In this document: positions 45,701 through 51,795 of the stretch, one piece after another
Position numbering within the stretch: the stretch's first letter is position 1
Layout: each line of letters starts with the position of its first letter
Notes under the pieces: model-generated
What the model was told of the DNA's origin: nothing
Database searches by the model: none
Seen by the model: the letters and a program-made list of their open reading frames with translations, nothing else
Assembly (NCBI GenBank): GCA_965243095.1
Contig: OZ251530.1
Location: forward strand, 3,038,001-3,102,000
DNA from: VXYL01 sp965243095
GTDB lineage: Bacteria; Pseudomonadota; Gammaproteobacteria; Pseudomonadales; Azotimanducaceae
Direction of reading: 5' to 3'
DNA: 64,000 nt
Made by a program: the position numbers and the translations under genes

Positions 45701-46112
45701 CCAACGCCGAGCCCAAGTTGCCGATGCTCACGCCGTCGGTGTCCTCGTCGCCGCCGGCCACGCGGTAGCAGAACTGCAACATCGTCGAGCCGCTGCCGCC
45801 GCAGAATTGCGCCTGGCGGGTGTTGGCGCCGACGGTGAGCAACAGATGCAGCTGGCCGTGCTGCACTCCGGACACCTCGCCCTCGAAGACGTGAACGACT
45901 TCCGAGAACGTGATGGTGGCCACGATTTCGTCGCTCACGCCATAGCGCCGGTCCGTGCCCGGGTCGCTGGTAAAGGCGACCGCGTTGATCGAAGGCGTGG
46001 TTTGCGCCCACGCCGGCTGGGCCAACCACGCGGCCGCGGCGACGCACAAGGCGGCGGCAATCCACGCCCGCTTGCGGGTGCTAGGGAACCTGCGACGAGA
46101 GCCAAAGTGCAT
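36690..46112 (-). CDS. Giant autotransporter-like repeat adhesin (3140 aa)
   Basis: Signal peptide 1-37 (RKRAWIAAALCVAAAAWLA, ending PAWAQ). Residues 38-2540 form 20 tandem domains of about 125 residues, each patterned ITSxPxxxxTYGxGExI, VxFxExVxVxGxPxLxLxIG, GSGxxxLxFRYxVQxGDxDxDGISI, GGxIxDxAGN and HKVDG. The Asp/Asn/Gly spacing suggests Ca2+-stabilised Ig/cadherin-like beta-domains. A bacterial Ig-like module (2540-2620) follows. The C-terminus (about 2750-3140) is a Gly/aromatic-rich beta-barrel of autotransporter style ending in GAEGRF. AAGGAGG 7 nt upstream supports the ATG at 46112. The gene stands alone, with TTTACA/TATACT behind its start. Likely surface attachment; ligand unknown. 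Confidence 0.85.
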   Translation of the reverse strand: MHFGSRRRFPSTRKRAWIAAALCVAAAAWLAQPAWAQTTPSINAVAFTSDPGTDRRYGVSDEIVATITFSEVVHVFEGEVSGVQHGQLHLLLTVGANTRQAQFCGGSGSTMLQFCYRVAGGDEDTDGVSIGNLGSALVGGVIQSAGGTDATRAFNAIASDANHRVDGVAPAVARDNRGFHRVHIVSDAGADQTYGFGEAIEIEISFNEIVSVLGDPTIILTIGENSRRAAFRGGSGTHDLRFRYLVRADDRDDDGINIGPGTDAGGSQLSFVGGTITDLAGNPANRRFDGLAADPAHTVDGGMDVDPPAVVVDGVAITSAPGNYAAGEFIEITVTFDEPVHVSGNPTLALRVGTADRTAALADGGNGRAELRFRYRVQPGEEDDNGVAIPANALALNGATIEDRAGNAAQLFFPSPGAFPAHRVAAIAPFVRSVAFTSTPSDGATYQAGESITVQVAFEDPDLTVSGAPTLELAIGNPPNRRMALQRATSGVLVFTYTVRAGDVDNDGIEIPAGPDTLEGGTLRDQTGNLADRAFNAVRAEHDVAGGSDADAPNARSVVIASRPENSHTYLSGERITLAVTFDEPVQVSGAPTIPIRVGAVTRNATASAAVEATRLLFHYNIQNGDSDADGISVEAGATLGGAIEDRSGNAANSALPQLPDQPAHRVDATPPATTGSPTIASTPRNGTAYEAGEIIRATLSFGEAVRVDGQPTLTLVVGANDRTMRYQGGSDTATLSFAYTVLPGEMDTNGVSVRRDALSLNGGTLRDAVGNNAVLTHAALADDASHQVDGGADTAPPTIEQVLVEDGPTVLVENSKFFAYGDEIPVVVVFDEPVFVTGDPTVTIEIGGQPRTASYHGGSGTERLTFRYGMDAIDNGGIIVPGSTLRRNGGTLQDAAGNDADTTYRTVWNTCCRADGVAPRVEMVELISNAGLDNVYKRGEAIAACVTFTEPISFVHAPNLTLGIRIGDNTRHAEAAEAAQSCAADHQIAFEYTVQASDEDRDGVHIPLGALAGGAITDRVDNSADLRRLVLPPQPDHRVDGNAAGATASIVSDPGDDNTYAAGDEIRVRVDLLRASDDMEGNLVLTIGNLDRQATLESRRPSQLTYIYTVQPGDEDADGISIRADALRDNPRLVAIENAAGHRVDAVPPGTARLTIASDPGEDETYAAGDAIEVHVVFNEPVWVDAVPRLRLAIGRRTPAAAYRSGSGSTTLRFRYVVQSGDFDDDGIDIGANALIDGTIADGAGNQIDADGRRLAPLLAQSGHKVDAGNDETDEQPPRVDFLRITSTPQVGDTYATGETIEVQVIFSEAANVLEVGVVGGQQVELERPVLQLELGCRGQTVSRSARLAPEDDASDTLTFRYTTVAGDCDDDGVSIPANALTGGAIVDYSTAANEAIRAHGALSANRSHKVDGVAPRPTSAPWFASSPRTGSYGVGEEITVRVEFGERIFVSGQPTLRLNIGNTTKDALFTRVTSQDNVMEFQYVVQSGDGDDDGVSIAPDALSGGAIQDAVGNAWSDRRLLALASDAGHRVDGASDNLPPVVTNVRFSNQPRPGQDAYGLNDNIDVQVTFSETVFIVAGTPAIRLSIGAESRSAIYLTGDGTATLTFRYLVQPNDVDRDGISIGPGALAGGTLQDRAGNAATLTFHGLPQDRRRKVNPNVDQTAPTVDDVWIDSAPRGRGNNTYGLNALIELRMLFSERVQVAGQPALLLAIGANNRRAAYANGSGTTLLVFRYRVQPGDFDDDGISVASNALVGGTIEDFSGNAAARAFNAIPPSLSQQVDALRPAAAGPPRITSTAGEGGYQPREVITVAVEFNEVVHVTGEPVLTLAIGTASRPARYAGGSGSTTLQFRYQVQRGDVDQDGLSIGPDALVGGVIEDVAGNDWGVAERRLPALENQIAHKVNAGANNDAPYVDTVRITSAPAGWTLQTGRGSSQSAYGIGEIVVVQAWFTKTVWVPEGSAAIRLQVGPALRNAALYSGSGSTRLTFRYTVQAGDVAAEGISIGPSALTGRIVDDLGNAAIADFDPLPADPSHKVDAVRPGALGVAIDSAPQGGLDVYGLGEVIQLRVLFNEPVWVEADADGAEPVLLIDMGRATVPARFVEGSGSPNLRFRYIVRTGDFDRDGIAVNANALRSGVIRDSAGNTWGEPERRVPALPAQAGHTVNSGTDIDPPVVTGRPTFESAPERGDFYGIGETIRMGIAFSEVVHVSEQPSLALSIGANTRQAPYASGSGTTMLLFTYTVQAGDEDRDGISIGPGPGVLSGGAIRDDGGNPAGRDFASVHADAAHKVDGVAPAVTATPEITSNPASGDAYGIGELVEVKVVFDDEVQTTGDVVLALRIGTATREAALAEGGGTNTLTFRYAVQEGDLDEDGVGVAADALRGGDITDHVGNPATRGLPPLGPQTKHKVDGVRATATVAITSSPANGDTYGAGENITVAVTFSETVGEPTATGLRLTLTVGSAARAAAFVRRNEDERTLAFRYTVAYGDIDADGVSVEGDALTGAVADLAGNPVQRAIALADQAGHKVDTSVTLELNAIALTVGGAPAQINLTTVLDYTGLYNAPTTSDANVAVARVSGHRLTITPVAEGNAVVTITAQATAEIVLNIPVVVTASPAEIAVLKQTLAAMGRGMFASAAHTIGSRLELGPGQRRMSLLVGGRRFDPQGWEQSPSVWPRGNVSHAAAPAAPGHDLDVWPGDFAAGAPIPAHHGDFHSANAPLGGGFGPRNEQMWRGTAFEMPLLGTRGRSGAWSLWGGGDFSSFAGEPGDNAFDGSLSAMYIGMDGRGPGWVAGGAVGRLSADASYEYNDVDTAGKGNLETSLTTFHPYVGWSFSDKAKAWVVAGFGTGEASMRRDGAQYDATPTDLTMRMGLVGARGVLGEPGGFDIAVRADAGTLSLETGSGAKAIDDLAVAVQRVRLGVELSYAADNAPVVGGVRLAGGGGGGSFTPFVEVAARFDGGDEQSGTGAEVAAGVRYQGPTVSFEAKARTLAMHEAEGYSETGASATLVVSPRGNDGRGLRLSVSPRWGGATEATDAFFQRDYAARAAQRHNAGSAAYDEWRANARVEYGMGLRGRAGTVTPFAETDVGGANGKRARLGFSYETKARHGAPVRVNVSGERVQDARGTEHRLLIGAEGRF

Positions 46113-46212
46113 AGCCGACCTCCTTGTCAACGCTCGCGCTTCTCGGAGGGGTTGGCCGCATCGCGTGCAACCCAAGCGGTTCCGTCCGCTTCCCACCCCG
46201 GAAGTGGGCGCG

Positions 46213-46239
46213 AGTATAGCACTTTCGCAGCGGTGTAAA
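46213..46239 (-). promoter_or_regulatory. Predicted sigma70 promoter of the giant adhesin gene
   Basis: Read on the minus strand, TTTACA (46239-46234) is a 5/6 match to -35 and TATACT (46218-46213) is a 5/6 match to -10, with a 15-bp spacer, shorter than the ideal 17. Transcription would start near 46205, giving a leader of about 95 nt before AAGGAGG and the start codon at 46112. Confidence 0.4.
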
Positions 46240-46300
46240 CGCCGCGCTCCCAGGCTGTCTGCGATAATGCTGGCGTTCAGTTGGAGGGGCGGGCCCGCAA

Positions 46301-47314
46301 ATGCGCATCATCGTCAATGGACAGCAGGCGTTCGGCAAGGCGGTGCTCGACGCGCTTGTTGAACGCGGCGAGGAGCTGGTCGCCGTGTACACGGCACCGC
46401 AGAAGGAAGGCGCCCGCCCGGATCCCTTGCGACTTCGCGCCGTGGAGTTGGGGCTGCCGGTGTTGCAGCCGAAGTCCTTCCGCCGCCCCGAGGTTTGGCG
46501 GCAGATGCGCGAATTGGACGCGGATCTCTGCGTGATGGCCTATGTGACGTTGTTCGTGCCGCAGGGCGCGTTGGACGCGCCGCGCCTCGGCACCATCCAA
46601 TACCACCCGTCGCTGCTGCCGATGCACAAAGGGCCGAGTTCCATCAACTGGCCCATCATCTTCGGCGAGCAGCGCACCGGCCTCACCATCTTCTGGCCGG
46701 ACGAAGGGCTGGACACCGGGCCTGTACTCCTGCAAAAAACCGTGGACATCCGCCCGGACGACACCTTGGGCAGCCTCTACTTCGACCGCCTGTTCCCGCT
46801 AGGGGTGGAGGCGATGCTGGAAGCGGTGGATCTGGTGCGCCGCGGCGACGCGCCAAAGATGCCGCAGGCGGACTTGCTCGACGACGAGGTGCGAGCGGCG
46901 ATGCGCCGCGTGGCCGCGAAACGCACCGACGGCCGGCCGCCGGAAGCGCTCGGCACCTACGAAGGCTGGTGCCGGGCCGGCAACGCCGCCATCGACTGGG
47001 GCGATACCACCGCCAACATCCACAATCTGATTCGCGGCTGCGATCCGCAACCTGGCGCGTGGACGACGCACCGGCAACGCAAATTGCAGCTATTCGATTG
47101 CAAGCTGGCGCGCCCGGCGTCCGGTACGCGCGCCGTTGGCGGCAAGATCATCGCCAGCGACGGCGACACGTTCGCCGTAGAGACCGGCGACGGCGGCGCG
47201 ATTGCCTTAGGCCGTGTGCGCTTGGAAGGCGACGGGAAGATCTCCGCGGGGGAGTTCGCCACCGAACACCTGCGCCTAGGCGACGTGCTGGGCGAAGAGG
47301 CCCCGGTCACCTAA
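46301..47314 (+). CDS. ALDH1L-type formyltetrahydrofolate hydrolase/formyltransferase
   Basis: 337-residue formyltransferase-fold protein. The catalytic segment IQYHPSLLPMHKG has the conserved His and SLLP. Upstream of it, QY takes the place of the NxH asparagine of methionyl-tRNA formyltransferase. The downstream aspartate is in DEGLDTGPVLLQK, and LFPLGVEAMLEAVDLV and NLIRGCDPQPGAWT match the N-terminal domain of 10-formyl-THF dehydrogenase (ALDH1L). A C-terminal OB-like domain (200-310) completes it. It is therefore unlikely to be the housekeeping Fmt. The aldehyde-dehydrogenase half of ALDH1L is absent. GGAGG lies about 12 nt before the ATG. Its stop overlaps the convergent LRR gene by 4 nt. 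Acceptor is unknown. Confidence 0.75.
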   Translation: MRIIVNGQQAFGKAVLDALVERGEELVAVYTAPQKEGARPDPLRLRAVELGLPVLQPKSFRRPEVWRQMRELDADLCVMAYVTLFVPQGALDAPRLGTIQYHPSLLPMHKGPSSINWPIIFGEQRTGLTIFWPDEGLDTGPVLLQKTVDIRPDDTLGSLYFDRLFPLGVEAMLEAVDLVRRGDAPKMPQADLLDDEVRAAMRRVAAKRTDGRPPEALGTYEGWCRAGNAAIDWGDTTANIHNLIRGCDPQPGAWTTHRQRKLQLFDCKLARPASGTRAVGGKIIASDGDTFAVETGDGGAIALGRVRLEGDGKISAGEFATEHLRLGDVLGEEAPVT

Positions 47315-50300
47315 GGCGCGTTCTCGAACAACACCAACGGTTCGCCGGCGGCGATGGCGACGCCTTCGTAGCAAGCTTCCCGGCCGCAAGTCCCCGCCGG
47401 CACCGGCGGCGCTTCCGCGATGGACACGGTGGCGGTTTGATCCTCCACCTGCGCCACGGTGAACGGATCGCTCACGACTTGCCCGGTGCGAACGGTGGCC
47501 GTTAGCTCCTCGCTGGTGCTGTTCACCATGCCGTGCTCGACCGCCACGTTGGCGGCGATGTCGAACGGCGCGCCTTGGCGCACGCCCAACACCACATCGG
47601 CCGGGTCGGCGGCGTCCGCATCGGCGTCCGTGCGCTGCAAGTCCAAGGTGAAGGTGAAGGGCGCACCCGGGTTCCCCGCCAGGTTGAGGCGCCCCACGAA
47701 GGCCAGCCCGCGGAAGAAGCCGTCCGGCAATGCGGTGATGCGGTTCCCGTGCAGATCCAAATCCAGCAACACCGTCTGCACGAACAACAACCACGGCGAC
47801 AACTCTTCCAGCTGGTTGTTGTCCAGATAGAGATACCGCAAGCCGGAACTGCCGAGCAGGACCGTCGGATCGAGTGTGGTCAAACGGTTTCGGCTGAGCA
47901 CAAGAGCATGCAGATTGGGCATTTCGAAGAACACGCCGCGGGGCAGCGCGGTCAGCTGGTTGTCCGCCAACGCCAAGACGCGCATGTTGACGAGACGCCC
48001 GAAGATGCCGGGCGGCAAGGAGTTCAGCGCATTCGACGAGAGATTCAGCTCGCGCAGCCCCGACATGTCGGAGAAGTCCTCCGGCCGCAGGAAACTGATG
48101 CCGAGGCCGCGCAAATCCAAACTGGTGATGCCGGCGACGTTCGCCACCTCCGCGCAGTCGCGCCCGGCGCGAATGGCGTCGCGCACCGCCAGCGAGCGGT
48201 CGCACACGCCTTCCTTGATGGTCACGGTGGTGCTGTGCCGCAGGCCCAAGCCGTAATCGGCGTTGGGCGCCGGCGCCGAGAGGGTGATTTGGAACAGCTC
48301 CCGGGTCGGCTCGATGGCGCCGTCGTCGTTGATTTGCACGACAATCACACCGCTTCTCGCGCCGCCGGAGAGCACCAGATAGCCCGTGGCGAAGTAGTCC
48401 TGCGGCGAGGCGTTCGGCGTGTTCACGTTGGCGTCGGCCGAAAGCGCGTAGCGCAGCACGGCGGTGGAGCGCAGCGGTCGGCTGAGGCGCACCGGCAGCA
48501 GCAGCAAGTCGCCTTCGCGCACGGCGGTGGTGGCGGGGAGTTCCAACACCGCGCCGATGGTGACGGTGAAGGTGGTCACGGCGCTGAGCCCGGCGGCGTT
48601 GGTGGCGGTGACGCGCAGGATCACTTCGCCGGCGGCGTTGGGGGTCACCGTCACCTGTTCGCCATCAATGCTGGCGGTGGCGATGGCGGCGTTGCCGGAC
48701 TCGACGGAGTAGGTGAGGTCCTCGGTATCAACGCCGGCGAAGACGCCGGCCAAGTCCACCGCGATCGCGCCGCCGGCCACTTCGAGCGTTTGGTCGGCGA
48801 TGCGCCCGGCCACCTGCGGGCCCGCATCCAAGCGCCACGCGCCGCGCCCCAGCGTGGCGGCGAACAGCGCGTTGTCCTCCGGCGAGTAGTCCAAGTCCCA
48901 CACCGGCGCGTGCGGCAGCCCCTCGTTCATGGAGAACCACAGCCCTTCGACGCGCGGGAACATCACGTGCGCGCCGGCGCGGCCGCCCACCACGATGGCG
49001 TCATCCACCCCGAAGAAGCCGCCGGCGGGAACGACCTCTATTTTGTGCAAATCCAAGTAGGACACCGGCGCGTCCGCCAGGTTGCCGGTGACGTCGCGCC
49101 AAGTCTCGCCGCCGTCGTTGGACGCCTGTACGCGGAGGGCGTCCAGCGCGTACACGGTGTCGCAGTCCGCTGGGTCGATGACGATGTCGCGCACCAAGCC
49201 GCCAACGTAGGTGGTGGCCGTCCAGTCGTCGGCGCTCGGCTCGCCGTCGTCGCCAAGGCCGCGGCGCACCATGATCTGCGCCTGCGGGCTGTACGACGAA
49301 TTGAGGCCGAAGTAGAGGAGATCCGTGTTGCCAACGCAGCCGTAGGCGGTGGCGGTGGCGTGCTGCAACGCGCCCCGCGCCAAGGAGGCGGCCTCGGTGA
49401 GCGTCTCGAACCGGTCGAAAGTCTCGTACACCGAGGCGGCGCCGATCACGCCGCGGGTGGGGTCCACCGCGTTCAGGGAAATGCGTTGCGTGAAGTCGAA
49501 GTTGGGGTCCAGCTCGTACACGAACTCGCCGTTCAGTTGCAGCGCGGGGTAGCGCCAAGCCACCAGTGCGCCGCTGGCATCGTAGGTCGTGCGCAGGAAA
49601 TTGAAGAGGAACTGGGTGCTCGAGTAGCGGTGCGACGTGTCCGGCGCCTCGCTGGCGTCCACGGCCACGTCGCCGCCATCGGCGGTGGCCAGCGTATGCC
49701 ACGTCGGTCCGCGCTGGCGCTGGTAGGGCGTGCCGGTGTCCTGATTGCCGCCGATGAGCCTTTTCGACACCGGGTCGTAGGCGATGTCGTGCATCTCGCT
49801 GATCTGCAGATTGCCGTTCAGCGAGAACCAGTCGCCGGTGTTGTCCCTGGGCGAAGTGCGCCGGTACACGCCGCCGTCGTCCACCTCGACGATGTCGCCG
49901 TTCGCGTCGAAGACCATCTCGCGCGAGTCCGCGTGCGGCGAGCTGGAGTGTGCGGTGCCGCCGCCGGGCACGTCCGCCACGTCCGCCCGGTGCGTCAAGT
50001 GTTCCCACTGCGGCGACGGCGCTTCGCCGGTGGGCGCGACGCCGGCGTCGCCGCGGAACAGCCGGCCGCTGTAATCGCGCGCGCCGATCGAGCTGGCCAC
50101 GCCAAAGCCGCCGTCCTCCAACTCGAAGAAGTGCAGATCTTGCCGGTCGCCCCCCACGTACACCGTGTCGCTGTCGTGGGGGTCCACCAGAATGGAGAAG
50201 TGGATGCTGCCTTGGGCACCCGGTTTGAAGCGCGGATTCAAGCCGTCCACGGCGTCGTTCAGCTCCCGCGTCAGCGGCAGATCCATCGCCGTCCAAACGC

Positions 50301-51795
50301 CGCCTTGATCGTCCGTGAAGCCGATGTAGTTCGCTTGTCCGCCAATCAGCACGGCGACGAATACCCGGCCGTCCGCGCCAACGGCCAGCTCGGCGTTGTT
50401 GTTGTCGCCGAATCTGCCGGAGCGGGTCACCCGGCTGGTGAAAGCGCTGGTGAGGAGGGAATCGTGGCTCGACGCGTTCCGCCAAGTGGCGCCGCCGTCG
50501 TCGCTGCGAAACACGCCTTGGCGGCCGATGGTGGCGTACATCCGCTCGGCGTCGCGGGGATCCACCACCAAGTCGAACGCCGCCGCGGTTCCCGGGATGC
50601 CTTCGACCGCCGCCCAGGTGGCGCCGCCATCCGTGGTGCGGAATACGCCGCCGCCTTGCAAGCTGGATTCCACCGTCGTCGCCACGATGCGGTCGCCGCG
50701 CGCGGCGACACCGGAGACGTTGTGGAACACGCCGAACACCGGGTGGCGAATCTCGCGCCAGGTTTCGCCGGCGTCGCGGCTGCGCAGCAAGCCGATGCGG
50801 TCGCCGCCGGAGCGGCCGTAGCTGCTGTAGCGGCCGATGCCGGCGACGATGGTGTCGCCATCCTCGGCATCGAACGCCATTGCGCCGATGGAAAGCGAAC
50901 TGGCATGGTCCGTGAGCGGGCGCCAGGTCGGTCGCAACGAGGTGGCGTCGTCGGTGCGCCAGATGCCGCCGTTGGTCGCTCCGATGTAGAGGATGTCCGG
51001 GTCGGTGGGATGCGCCAGCACCGTGTGCGCGGCGCCCACCACCTCGTTGTCCGGTGACACGCTTTCGACTTGGCCGAAGAGAATGGGCCCCGGCCCTTGC
51101 GCCGTCCAACGTCCGCCGAACCCGGCCACGCCGGATTCGCGGTGGCCGCGGGCGATGGGCGCCGGCGCGGATTTGCGCCAGAGCCGTGCGGTCGCTTCGC
51201 CGGCCGGTCGCGCGGCCCGTTCCTCGCGTTGCTCGAACATCCGCGCCGGCGCTACCGCCGGCGGCGGGGGACGGCGCGGCTGGCCTTCGTCCAATGGAAA
51301 CCAAGCCCGATGCACTTGCGAGATCGCGTGGTGCCCGCCGCCGGCCGGCCGAACGACGTAGGCGGCCTGCGGCGTCAGCACGGTGCCGGTCACGGTGTCG
51401 CCGCGCACGGCGAGGGCGAAGCGCCCGCCGGGCACTCCCGCCAACGTGCCGCGCAAGGCGTGTCCGGCCGCCAACGGAAAGGTGCGTTCGACGATGGCAT
51501 CGAAAGACGCGTCGCGGAACAGATTGAGGCGCAAAGGCTTGGCGGCTTGGAGTGCCACGCCCTCCGGCGCGTGGGGTTCTTGCGGCGCGAGGCGGCGCGT
51601 GTCCAGCGCGACCCGGCGTTGCCGCAAGCTGGGCGGGCCAATCGGCAGCGCCGAAGTGGCCACTTCCGGTGCGCTGCTGGGCACGGCCTCGGCGGCGTTG
51701 AACAGAGGTTCCTGCGCACCACCCGCCGCCGCGTAAAGCGCAACGGCCGCCACGGCCGCTTGCCGACCTAGCTGCGAGCGAGCTCTAAATGCCAT
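47311..51795 (-). CDS. Large exported BNR/Ig-like/Calx-beta/leucine-rich-repeat protein
   Basis: 1494 residues with a signal-like N-terminus (10-27, AAVAAVALYAAAGGAQ). Domains in order: beta-rich prodomain-like region (60-250); sialidase/VPS10-style beta-propeller (255-1005) with five Asp-box motifs (SRDAGETW, TTDGGATW, SDDGGATW, TDDQGGVW, SNDGGETW); putative Ig domain (1010-1080); Calx-beta-like domain (1085-1190); a cap CDRSLAVRDAI and at least five leucine-rich repeats (1195-1370, LxxLxLSxNxLxxLPxGxF); a further beta-domain to the end. Its ATG lies within the last codons of the TonB-dependent receptor (11-nt overlap), so the two are translationally coupled. Probably a secreted or surface binding protein for the receptor's ligand; that role is inferred. 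Confidence 0.8.
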   Translation of the reverse strand: MAFRARSQLGRQAAVAAVALYAAAGGAQEPLFNAAEAVPSSAPEVATSALPIGPPSLRQRRVALDTRRLAPQEPHAPEGVALQAAKPLRLNLFRDASFDAIVERTFPLAAGHALRGTLAGVPGGRFALAVRGDTVTGTVLTPQAAYVVRPAGGGHHAISQVHRAWFPLDEGQPRRPPPPAVAPARMFEQREERAARPAGEATARLWRKSAPAPIARGHRESGVAGFGGRWTAQGPGPILFGQVESVSPDNEVVGAAHTVLAHPTDPDILYIGATNGGIWRTDDATSLRPTWRPLTDHASSLSIGAMAFDAEDGDTIVAGIGRYSSYGRSGGDRIGLLRSRDAGETWREIRHPVFGVFHNVSGVAARGDRIVATTVESSLQGGGVFRTTDGGATWAAVEGIPGTAAAFDLVVDPRDAERMYATIGRQGVFRSDDGGATWRNASSHDSLLTSAFTSRVTRSGRFGDNNNAELAVGADGRVFVAVLIGGQANYIGFTDDQGGVWTAMDLPLTRELNDAVDGLNPRFKPGAQGSIHFSILVDPHDSDTVYVGGDRQDLHFFELEDGGFGVASSIGARDYSGRLFRGDAGVAPTGEAPSPQWEHLTHRADVADVPGGGTAHSSSPHADSREMVFDANGDIVEVDDGGVYRRTSPRDNTGDWFSLNGNLQISEMHDIAYDPVSKRLIGGNQDTGTPYQRQRGPTWHTLATADGGDVAVDASEAPDTSHRYSSTQFLFNFLRTTYDASGALVAWRYPALQLNGEFVYELDPNFDFTQRISLNAVDPTRGVIGAASVYETFDRFETLTEAASLARGALQHATATAYGCVGNTDLLYFGLNSSYSPQAQIMVRRGLGDDGEPSADDWTATTYVGGLVRDIVIDPADCDTVYALDALRVQASNDGGETWRDVTGNLADAPVSYLDLHKIEVVPAGGFFGVDDAIVVGGRAGAHVMFPRVEGLWFSMNEGLPHAPVWDLDYSPEDNALFAATLGRGAWRLDAGPQVAGRIADQTLEVAGGAIAVDLAGVFAGVDTEDLTYSVESGNAAIATASIDGEQVTVTPNAAGEVILRVTATNAAGLSAVTTFTVTIGAVLELPATTAVREGDLLLLPVRLSRPLRSTAVLRYALSADANVNTPNASPQDYFATGYLVLSGGARSGVIVVQINDDGAIEPTRELFQITLSAPAPNADYGLGLRHSTTVTIKEGVCDRSLAVRDAIRAGRDCAEVANVAGITSLDLRGLGISFLRPEDFSDMSGLRELNLSSNALNSLPPGIFGRLVNMRVLALADNQLTALPRGVFFEMPNLHALVLSRNRLTTLDPTVLLGSSGLRYLYLDNNQLEELSPWLLFVQTVLLDLDLHGNRITALPDGFFRGLAFVGRLNLAGNPGAPFTFTLDLQRTDADADAADPADVVLGVRQGAPFDIAANVAVEHGMVNSTSEELTATVRTGQVVSDPFTVAQVEDQTATVSIAEAPPVPAGTCGREACYEGVAIAAGEPLVLFENAP

